This document shows positions 1-5,956 of a stretch of 45,168 nucleotides of DNA, one piece after another. Position numbers and translations under genes: made by a program. The notes beneath the pieces are model-generated. The model saw only the letters and a list, made by a program, of their open reading frames with translations, searched no databases and was not told the origin of the DNA. The DNA is from a virus. Positions within the stretch are counted from its first letter, which is position 1. Every line of letters starts with the position of its first letter. The stretch covers positions 1-45,168 of the IMG/VR virus record IMGVR_UViG_3300032296_003995, one strand, 5' to 3'.

Positions 1-33
1 ACGGATCGGATCGGGCAGGCCGATCCGATCCGT
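1..33 (-). terminator. Perfect hairpin downstream of the first minus-strand gene
   Basis: A 13-bp perfect inverted repeat (ACGGATCGGATCG and its complement) encloses a 7-base loop. It lies 10 bases past the stop of the minus-strand gene at 44-466, where an intrinsic terminator is expected. The bases that would show a T tract lie outside the window, so termination is inferred from position and stem strength only. Confidence 0.6.
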
Positions 34-43
34 AGCGTGAAGG

Positions 44-466
44 TTATTTAGTAGCCTTGGGCGCCTTGCCGGCGCCACAAGCGGCCTTGCTCATGGCGGC
101 CTTGCCCTGGATGGACAAGACAGCGCCCCGATCCGCGTCGACGTTCATGCCCTCGATTGCGGCGCGCCGCACAATCTCCAACATGACCGCGCCGGGGGTA
201 GCCGTACCGGCGGCGATTGCTTTGAGGAACGCGAGCGCTGCCTTGTCCAATGCGTCCGATTCTTTGCCCGTGTCAGCGAAGGTGGGCGCGGCGGGCATGG
301 TCGGATCGGGCGCGCCCGCGGTGAACGCTGCCTCGATGACCGTATCGTAAACGATACGGTTACTGCCGTAGCCTTTGCCCTTGACTTGGGTGCGGAGGGA
401 GGCGAGCGCGGGAGCGGGAGCGGGAGCGGGAGCGGGAGCGGGAGCGGGAGCGGTCTTAGCGGACAT
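44..466 (-). CDS. Small Ala/Pro-rich protein of unknown function
   Basis: This 140-residue protein is not recognised. Its N-terminus carries an Ala-Pro dipeptide tract (about residues 6-20) encoded by a CGGGAG hexanucleotide repeat. The rest is a compact Ala-rich, probably helical domain ending in a Lys/Ala-rich tail. A purine-rich GAGGA lies about 8 bases before the ATG. It is the only minus-strand gene left of the control region and is followed by a perfect hairpin, so it looks like a single-gene unit or the last gene of a unit transcribed away from the virion block. The codons are GC-ending like those of the neighbours. The Ala-Pro tract may be a flexible linker. No catalytic motif is visible. 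Confidence 0.75.
   Translation of the reverse strand: MSAKTAPAPAPAPAPAPAPALASLRTQVKGKGYGSNRIVYDTVIEAAFTAGAPDPTMPAAPTFADTGKESDALDKAALAFLKAIAAGTATPGAVMLEIVRRAAIEGMNVDADRGAVLSIQGKAAMSKAACGAGKAPKATK
409..453. repeat. CGGGAG hexanucleotide tandem repeat
   Basis: Seven perfect CGGGAG units plus a partial one lie inside the 5' end of the minus-strand gene and encode its Ala-Pro tract. Because the unit is six bases, slippage would change protein length without shifting the frame. Confidence 0.9.
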
Positions 467-550
467 TGTGTGTCATCCTCTGCGCGCAGATTGAGGGGAG
501 GGAGAGACTACGCGCGGCGCGCGGCGCGAGTAGCCTAAACGACGAAAGGC

Positions 551-611
551 CCCCCCACGGGGAAAGGGCAAGGCACGGCCTATCCGCGCACAATGCCCCG
601 CCCGTGGGGGG
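551..611. repeat. 11-bp inverted repeat in control region
   Basis: CCCCCCACGGG at 551-561 is the exact reverse complement of CCCGTGGGGGG at 601-611, leaving a 39-base loop that contains a CCTATC motif. It could form a GC-rich stem. Its role is unknown. Confidence 0.6.
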
Positions 612-809
612 AGGGACCGGGGAGGAGCGGGGCTATTCGCCCCGCCGCCCACCGACACAATCACTGTATCCTATCAATCGGTAGCCCGCACGCGGATCGG
701 GAGAGATAGCACACGTCCTGACAATCCCCTGACATACCCTAAGCGGGTAGGGTGCTCGCCCCGATCCTGCTCTATCCGTACAGACCGATCCGGGGGATAG
801 GCTGATAGG

Positions 810-853
810 CGGACACTGGATGACCGGATAGGCGCGTGGCGTACAGTGTCCGG
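810..853. repeat. Inverted GGACACTG sites
   Basis: CGGACACTG at 810-818 faces its exact complement CAGTGTCCG at 844-852. The second arm extends to GTACAGTGTCCGG (841-853), which recurs inverted at 1029-1041. Spacing and symmetry suit a DNA-binding protein site, but no partner can be named. Confidence 0.55.
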
Positions 854-1028
854 CCCCGGATACCCGGTGAAAGCGCCGGATAAACGCCGCTTATCGTCGT
901 GTAATATGGCGGGTGAACACGCGGACCCGAGGATGGGAACGGCTCCCCCCGGGGGCGGGGCCAGCCCAGGGGCCGTAGAACGCGCCACAGGGGCCTTCCC
1001 GGGGCGGCCCGCGGGGCGAGGGGAGCGT

Positions 1029-1041
1029 CCGGACACTGTAC
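1029..1041. repeat. Distant inverted copy of the GGACACTG site
   Basis: CCGGACACTGTAC is the exact reverse complement of 841-853, about 190 bp away. Together with 810-818 this gives three copies of the GGACACTG core in the control region. Confidence 0.6.
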
Positions 1042-1088
1042 AGGCAAGGGCGGGCCCGTAGCAGGGTATCGGATTCCTGGCCTTGAAC

Positions 1089-1200
1089 GCCGGATATCGG
1101 CTATCAAGGCTCGAGCCCGGAAACCCAGGATCAAGGCCGGGTATCGACTATCAAGGCTCGAGCCCGGAAACCCAGGATAAACGCCGGACATCGGCTATCC
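1089..1200. repeat. 47-bp tandem repeat, about 2.4 copies
   Basis: Units start at 1089, 1136 and 1183 (the last partial). A 31-base core at 1101-1131 is identical to 1148-1178, and the flanking parts differ by a few bases (GGATATCGG, GGGTATCGA, GGACATCGG). It lies in the middle of the non-coding region. Such repeats are common in origins and regulatory regions, but nothing here proves either. Confidence 0.85.
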
Positions 1201-1602
1201 ATGCGAGGGCATAGGGGCGCAGCGGCCTATGTCGTTGATCTTTATGGGTATGTCCATAAGATAAGGATAAACCCCTATGACCATAAGGGGTTCCCCCTAT
1301 CCGGGCCCGACCGCGTAGACTTAGGCCCTATCGCCTATCGCTTAGCCCCTATCACTTATCACCCGGCAGCTCAGGGGCATCCTTTCACGCGCGGGGGGTG
1401 TTTATAACACCGTGTACCCTCTTCGATACACATACGCGGCGCCTATCCGACCCACTTTCAGCCCCGATACGGCCGCTCCAAGCCCCGCAGCCCGCCCTCC
1501 GCCGCGCCCGTACGGTGACAAGCCCGTGCCCCGCGACACTTTCACTGACCTGCTCGTCCGTTCAGTAGGCGCCGGGCGCCGCCGCGAGGGTCAACTGATA
1601 CC

Positions 1603-1616
1603 AGATAGGCCTATCT
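1603..1616. repeat. 14-bp perfect palindrome AGATAGGCCTATCT
   Basis: The palindrome is two GATAGG motifs back to back. The same hexamer recurs many times between 670 and 2202. A dimeric DNA-binding protein site is a reasonable guess. Confidence 0.6.
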
Positions 1617-1716
1617 TATGCCATTTTGATAACGGATAAGCATAAAACTGGGGTGATTGACCTATCTTCGTCTCTTCGGAGTCTCGTCTGGCCACGGTGG
1701 CCACGGGTGGCCAGGG

Positions 1717-1730
1717 GTTGACACGTCAAC
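1717..1730. repeat. GTTGAC-AC-GTCAAC inverted repeat
   Basis: Two 6-bp arms are separated by 2 bases, a classic small operator geometry. The left arm contains a TTGACA hexamer (1718-1723), but no -10 box is seen 16-18 bp downstream. Confidence 0.45.
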
Positions 1731-1799
1731 TCGTGGCCAGGCTGGCCGGCTCGAGAGCGCCGTGCTGGAGCCCATTCTGCGGAGTTGTCCGCCTGCAGT

Positions 1800-1814
1800 G
1801 TGGACGTACTGAAC
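1800..1814 (+). repeat. 15-bp site GTGGACGTACTGAAC, copy 1
   Basis: This is an exact copy of the site found again at 2103-2117 and, inverted, at 2053-2067. Three identical 15-mers in about 320 bp of non-coding DNA suggest a specific protein binding site. Confidence 0.75.
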
Positions 1815-1860
1815 AGACCACCCCTGGCCAAATGAGAATGCCGACCAGCCCTCGATTCTA

Positions 1861-1911
1861 CTACTCTCTCTTCCTCTTCTCTTCAGTAGAAGAGAGGGAG
1901 AGAGGGAGTAG
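1861..1911. repeat. Polypyrimidine/polypurine hairpin
   Basis: A pyrimidine-only arm (1861-1884) and a purine-only arm (1889-1911) fold around an AGTA loop. The outer 12 and inner 10 pairs match with some G-U pairs and a short bulge between them. It could be a terminator, a strand-asymmetric structural element or part of an origin. Confidence 0.6.
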
Positions 1912-1926
1912 ATCATTGGAGCCGAA

Positions 1927-1940
1927 GGGGGGGGGGGGGG
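1927..1940 (+). repeat. Run of 14 G residues
   Basis: An uninterrupted G tract lies shortly after the polypurine hairpin and before overlapping TGATCA/GATC motifs. Its exact length may be a sequencing artefact or may vary. Confidence 0.7.
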
Positions 1941-2052
1941 TGATCAGATCAGATCTGGGGAGGGTGCTCGGCGCCAAAAATCGGGCCTACCCCTGGCCAA
2001 AACCGCGAAAGCGCAGGCGGAAGCTCGATTCCCACTGGACTGGGGTACACCT

Positions 2053-2117
2053 GTTCAGTACGTCCACGATAGTCGAGAATCGCGTGCTGCAGCACCTTTT
2101 GAGTGGACGTACTGAAC
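2053..2117. repeat. 15-bp sites, copies 2 and 3, as an inverted pair around a palindrome
   Basis: GTTCAGTACGTCCAC (2053-2067) and GTGGACGTACTGAAC (2103-2117) are exact reverse complements 35 bp apart. Between them lies the perfect 12-bp palindrome GTGCTGCAGCAC (2084-2095) followed by CTTTT. The arrangement is about 100 bp upstream of the first virion-block gene, suitable for an operator or looped complex. Confidence 0.7.
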
Positions 2118-2219
2118 GACCGTTCAGCCGTGGCCAGCGTGGCCAGGGCGTGGCCAGAGCGAGGACTGGACGCCGCCCCCTCCTTGGATTAGGCTGGATA
2201 GGCCACCAGGAGAGCCACA

Positions 2220-3593
2220 ATGACCGTGAAAGCTAAGCGTAAGGCCCTGCCTAAGGGACGCCTCCTATCCCTCGGTATCTTGCATCCCATGAGTCCGGCC
2301 GCCGCCGCCTTTCGGGCCGTTAGCCGGGTAGCCGATAAGGAGGGGTCGCTCTGGTCCGACCTTGACTGGAAGCTCGCTAAGCCGAGAGGGTCGTCTAAGA
2401 CTGCGGCTAAGGGCCTCGGGTCGCGTAAATATCTAAAGGATACGAAGCCTCCCCTTCGCCTCGGGACGCCCTCGTTCCCTGGGACGCTCTGGACCCTCTT
2501 GGCGCTCCTCTGCCCCTCGCAGATGCCCTCCAGTGACCCGGATGCCTGGGCCACGCTCGGCTCGGAACATTATCGGCCGCGGGCCTTCACCCATCCGACG
2601 GCCATCCTCCCGCCTCCCTACGAACACGCCGCGTTCCTTTACATGCACCTGAACCGCTTCCCGCCGGCGGCCAGGGCCCTCGGGGTACACGAGATCCTCT
2701 CGGACAAGGACCTCAGCAGGATCTACCGCTTCCGCTACGCGACCCACCTGGCTAAGCACATGCCCCTCGGGCGGCTCCTCACCCTCTCGATCGAGGTCTT
2801 CGTCCCCCCGGCCCGCTGGCCCCAGCCCCTCCTCGAGACCATCCTCCGTCATCGGACTGTGACGCCCTATGCGCCCTCGCCACAGCGGGTCGCGGACGTC
2901 CTCCTCATGGGGCGCCCCCTCGCGCCTGCGCCCGTCCCACGGGTCAGGGGCGAAGCGACCATCGCGGACGTCGTCGAGCCGAACGCCTACCTCCTCCTCA
3001 TCCTCCTCGGCCTCACGCCCGAGCAGATGGCCCAGACCCTCCCGCTCCCCGCCGCCCGGATGGCCCAGCTTGCCTCCCAGGCGCTCTCCCGGGCCATGAC
3101 CTCGAGCTCCCTCTTCTGGATCTGGTTCTCCGGCGTGGACACCCGCAAGCTCCCCTGCGCGAGCATCATCCCCGAGGAGGTCCACCGGGCGCTCGAGGTC
3201 GACGCCTACCCGCCCAACTGGACCCGGGCGATCAGTCACGTCCTCCGCTACCACATTGACACGGCCCTCCGGGACGGCGTCGCCCAGCCGCGGCCCATCC
3301 CCTCGCCCTCCGAACGGGTCCCCGCCGGACACACCTGGGACTCCCTCCACCAGGCGCTCACCGATCCGACCAACTACATCCTCCCCCACTACGAGCGAAA
3401 GACGCGGGAACAGAGACTTAGGGCCGTCGGCGCCCGTGCCGATCTCGACCACTACCCCCCTGATCCCGAGAAGAATTACGGACGGGTCATCGTTCGACAT
3501 GCCGCCAGGGGCAAGCTATACAAACTGTCCCGCCCCGAGTCGCTTCGCCTCCTCGAGGAGCTCGCGCAGGGCATCAGGAGAGCCCGCCAATGA
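2220..3593 (+). CDS. Unknown 457-residue protein, first gene of the virion block
   Basis: The function is not recognised. The ATG follows a GGAGAG ribosome binding site, and the gene overlaps the next by ATGA. The N-terminus is basic (KAKRKALPKGR). Around residues 255-295 a segment reading LLGLTPEQMAQ then LPAARMAQLASQAL looks like a helix-turn-helix of the kind seen in sigma-factor or small-terminase-like DNA-binding regions. That is only a resemblance. Being first in the operon, directly after the control region and two genes before the large terminase, it could be a packaging or late-regulatory protein. GGATAGG lies 24 bp upstream of the start. The product is Pro/Leu-rich, and no signal peptide or clear membrane segment is seen. 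Confidence 0.8.
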   Translation: MTVKAKRKALPKGRLLSLGILHPMSPAAAAFRAVSRVADKEGSLWSDLDWKLAKPRGSSKTAAKGLGSRKYLKDTKPPLRLGTPSFPGTLWTLLALLCPSQMPSSDPDAWATLGSEHYRPRAFTHPTAILPPPYEHAAFLYMHLNRFPPAARALGVHEILSDKDLSRIYRFRYATHLAKHMPLGRLLTLSIEVFVPPARWPQPLLETILRHRTVTPYAPSPQRVADVLLMGRPLAPAPVPRVRGEATIADVVEPNAYLLLILLGLTPEQMAQTLPLPAARMAQLASQALSRAMTSSSLFWIWFSGVDTRKLPCASIIPEEVHRALEVDAYPPNWTRAISHVLRYHIDTALRDGVAQPRPIPSPSERVPAGHTWDSLHQALTDPTNYILPHYERKTREQRLRAVGARADLDHYPPDPEKNYGRVIVRHAARGKLYKLSRPESLRLLEELAQGIRRARQ

Positions 3594-4045
3594 CCGACCT
3601 CCCGCCTCTCCGGTCCTTTCAAGACGTTCGGGACGTCCTCTCGAACACGATCCACCAGGTCCGGGAGCGAGATCTCACCGGGGACCAGGCGAAGAGCATC
3701 CTCGGGCTCCTCACGCTCGCCTCCGAGACGCTCGTCAAGGAGGATGCCATCAACCGGGCGGTCCTCGCCAACACGTCCCCCACACCGGGCGTGCGCTCCG
3801 AGACCACCACGCCGGCCCCTGCAGCCTTCGCGCCGGGCTCCTTCATCCTCAACCTCAACGTCGGGGACCAGAACCGGCCTCACCACGTCCCCGTCTTCGA
3901 CCTCGATCCCGCGCCACAGGCCGAGATCGTCGAGCACGTCCCCGACGTCTCCATCGCCGAGCACCTCGACAAGGCCAGGAAGGACGCCCACGGCAAGAAC
4001 AATGACCTCCGCGCCCGTCTCCTCGCCCGGAAGACCCACCCATGA
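3590..4045 (+). CDS. Small protein preceding the large terminase; possible small-terminase role
   Basis: This 151-residue protein overlaps its neighbours by ATGA at both ends. The first 60 residues (FQDVRDVLSNTIHQVRERDL then AKSILGLLTLASETLVKEDAI) are predicted helical. They match a pattern I associate with small phage proteins encoded beside terminases: an I-x-VR-x-x-x-L stretch followed by an A-x-x-I-x-x-L helix. The C-terminal part is low complexity and ends in a charged helix. Position suggests the small terminase subunit or a packaging accessory, but no helix-turn-helix is clear, so function stays open. Confidence 0.75.
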   Translation: MTDLPPLRSFQDVRDVLSNTIHQVRERDLTGDQAKSILGLLTLASETLVKEDAINRAVLANTSPTPGVRSETTTPAPAAFAPGSFILNLNVGDQNRPHHVPVFDLDPAPQAEIVEHVPDVSIAEHLDKARKDAHGKNNDLRARLLARKTHP

Positions 4046-5925
4046 GCGCCGCGACCAAGCCGATCCCCCTCCGCGAGCAGCTTGACACCGCGGCCGGGCA
4101 GGCCGAGTTCGCCAAGAAGGTCACTGACCCCGCCTTCCTTGCCCAGCTCAAGGCCCTCTTCCTCTCCCCGGAGTGGGCGCTTCGCAATCTCCTGGCCGTC
4201 CAGGGGCAGACCGAGTCCAAGATCGTCTCCTACGACCCGGACGAGGCCTCCTACTCGCTCCAGCAGGACATGATCCGCTACTGGGCGAACCCTCCGCGGA
4301 ACATTGACGGCTACACGAAGTGGTTCGTCGCCCTCGGGCCGCGGCAGATCGGCAAGTCGACCGTTCCAGAGCTCCTTGGGACCCACGCGGTCATGTCCTC
4401 GCCTGGCTGGGACCACGTCTGCGAGGCCGACACGGACAAGCGGGCGTCCTACCTTCATCAGCGGGCGCAGATCGCCTACGCCGGATGTCCGGCTTTCCTC
4501 CGTCCGCCGCAGGTTTCGACCAAGGAAGTGCGGCAGCTCACCCTTCGACACGGCCAGACGACCTCTCGGCTTCGCTCACGGACGGCCGGCGCGGAAGCAT
4601 CGGGCGTCGGCGAGACTCCTACGTCCTACCATGCGTCCGAGATGGGGTTCTGGCCGAACTTCGCGATGTCCTGGACGCTTACGGCACCCTCTTTCCGCAA
4701 TAACAAGAACGCTCGAATCATCGCCGAGTGTACTCCGGTCCCTCCGTCGATGGCTTCCGGCGAACAGTGGCGCGAGTTCTGCCAGGCAGCGCGCTCTGCA
4801 GGCCCCGAAGATCGCCTCTTCTACCGTTTCTATCCCTTCTGGGACTCCAGAGTCAACGCGCGGACCTGGGTGTCGACCTGGACGCTCGATTCTGACGAAC
4901 AGAACCGGATGAACAAGTACGGACACCTCGGTTTGACCAAGGCAAACCTCGCTTTCCGGCGTGAAACCATCAAGACGGACGAGGAGATCCGCAAAGACCC
5001 CCGCCTCTTCGACCTCTGGTATCCCTCAGACGACCTGACCTGCTGGATCTCGGCAGGAACGGGAGTGATCCCAGAGAACTGCCTCGCGAAACACCTCAAA
5101 TCGGATGATCTCATCGCCTGGAAGGGGGACGAGACCTACATTGAGTACGAAGAACCCCAGCCTGGGGTCCTTTACGTCATCGGCGTGGACCCCTGCGGCT
5201 TCGCGGCGCGAGATCATGCGGCGTTTCACGTCCTAAAGGTCTGGAGAGGGGAGTGGACCCAGGTCGCAGTCCTCGCCGGGCACATCGATCCCGTCACCCT
5301 CTCGCGAAAACTCGAGGAAGTGGGTCTCCGGTACAACAAGGCGCTCATCGGCATCGAGAGCAACGGCGTCGGACAGGGTCCTCTGACCTATCTCGTCCAG
5401 AACAACTACCCGAACCTCTACTACAAGGCCGCCGGGAACCCCGGCCTCCCCTCTACGGGCGCTTCACAGCAGGGACACCTCGCAGATCTCACGACGGCGC
5501 TCATGGACGAGCTCGTTCTCCACGATAAGGAGACGGTTGAGCAGCTTTCTACGTACAAGAACGACAAGACCTTCGAGGCGGCGGTCTCCACTGAGGCGCT
5601 ACACAACGCAACCGCCATCTTCTCCGAATCCGGCTCGGGTCGGCGGAAGAAACACCACTGGGACCGCGTCAGCGCGCTCCTGATCGCCGTCCAGATGGCC
5701 AAACAGGTCCCGCAGAGGTTCCGTCCCTCCGAAGAAGCGGGCGGGCCTGGGTTTCTCGATGCATCTAAGAGGGTCAGGCGGCGGATCGACGGCGAGAACC
5801 CCTCTTTCGCCGACGAGATCGCGAAACTGACCCCTCAGCAGAGGGCCGTCTACGACGCGCTCCGTTCCCGCTACCAAGGCGGCAGCACCTGGGGACCGAG
5901 ACGAGGATCTAGGGCCTGGGGTTGA
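4042..5925 (+). CDS. terL: Terminase large subunit (packaging ATPase/nuclease)
   Basis: The 627-residue product is the DNA-packaging motor. The ATPase domain has a Walker A GPRQIGKST (residues 99-107) and a Walker B-like segment ending HASEMGFW with the likely catalytic Glu near residue 200. The C-terminal RNase H-like nuclease domain shows the expected three acidic clusters: VIGVDP (near 384), IGIESNGVG (near 436) and HHWDRVSALLIAV (Asp near 538). Length and order match tailed-phage large terminases. It pumps DNA through the portal, encoded next, and cuts it. The start overlaps the previous stop (ATGA). The stop overlaps a TTGACA that could be a -35 box for the portal gene. Confidence 0.93.
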   Translation: MSAATKPIPLREQLDTAAGQAEFAKKVTDPAFLAQLKALFLSPEWALRNLLAVQGQTESKIVSYDPDEASYSLQQDMIRYWANPPRNIDGYTKWFVALGPRQIGKSTVPELLGTHAVMSSPGWDHVCEADTDKRASYLHQRAQIAYAGCPAFLRPPQVSTKEVRQLTLRHGQTTSRLRSRTAGAEASGVGETPTSYHASEMGFWPNFAMSWTLTAPSFRNNKNARIIAECTPVPPSMASGEQWREFCQAARSAGPEDRLFYRFYPFWDSRVNARTWVSTWTLDSDEQNRMNKYGHLGLTKANLAFRRETIKTDEEIRKDPRLFDLWYPSDDLTCWISAGTGVIPENCLAKHLKSDDLIAWKGDETYIEYEEPQPGVLYVIGVDPCGFAARDHAAFHVLKVWRGEWTQVAVLAGHIDPVTLSRKLEEVGLRYNKALIGIESNGVGQGPLTYLVQNNYPNLYYKAAGNPGLPSTGASQQGHLADLTTALMDELVLHDKETVEQLSTYKNDKTFEAAVSTEALHNATAIFSESGSGRRKKHHWDRVSALLIAVQMAKQVPQRFRPSEEAGGPGFLDASKRVRRRIDGENPSFADEIAKLTPQQRAVYDALRSRYQGGSTWGPRRGSRAWG

Positions 5926-5950
5926 CATTCTCCTCACGAAGAGGTACTTC
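5922..5950 (+). promoter_or_regulatory. Weak promoter candidate before portal gene
   Basis: A perfect TTGACA (5922-5927) is followed 17 bp later by TACTTC, a poor -10 match. It sits in the only gap between terminase and portal genes. It may be coincidence. Confidence 0.2.
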
Positions 5951-5956
5951 GCGCCT

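Larger units (their letters stand above)
1689..2156. repeat. Cluster of nine TGGCCA hexamers
   Basis: TGGCCA begins at 1689, 1698, 1708, 1734, 1825, 1994, 2131, 2140 and 2151. Two of these sit in an identical 13-mer ACCCCTGGCCAAA (1820-1832 and 1989-2001). The first four and the last three form tight groups with 9-26 bp spacing. This density is far above chance for a 6-mer and lies directly upstream of the first virion-block gene. Confidence 0.8.
467..2219. promoter_or_regulatory. 1.75-kb non-coding, repeat-rich control region
   Basis: No convincing gene is seen between the minus-strand gene start at 466 and the plus-strand start at 2220. Open frames here are short, lack good ribosome binding sites and have amino-acid composition unlike the neighbours. 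The region holds many inverted repeats, a 47-bp tandem repeat, several GATAGG/CCTATC motifs, a family of 15-bp sites, a TGGCCA cluster, a 14-base G run and a polypurine hairpin. It sits at the divergence between two transcription units, so it probably carries promoters for both. An origin or packaging site is also possible. A TATAAC -10-like hexamer at 1403-1408 has no convincing -35 partner. Confidence 0.6.

Noticed and set aside
846-2236. Several 60-180 residue open frames in the control region
   Set aside because: They cross repeats and homopolymers, lack ribosome binding sites, overlap one another on both strands and show unlikely amino-acid composition.
2433-3500. Minus-strand open frame of 355 residues
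   Set aside because: Antisense to the first virion-block gene. It is Gly/Arg/Asp-rich noise, and the plus-strand frame has proper coupling and a ribosome binding site.
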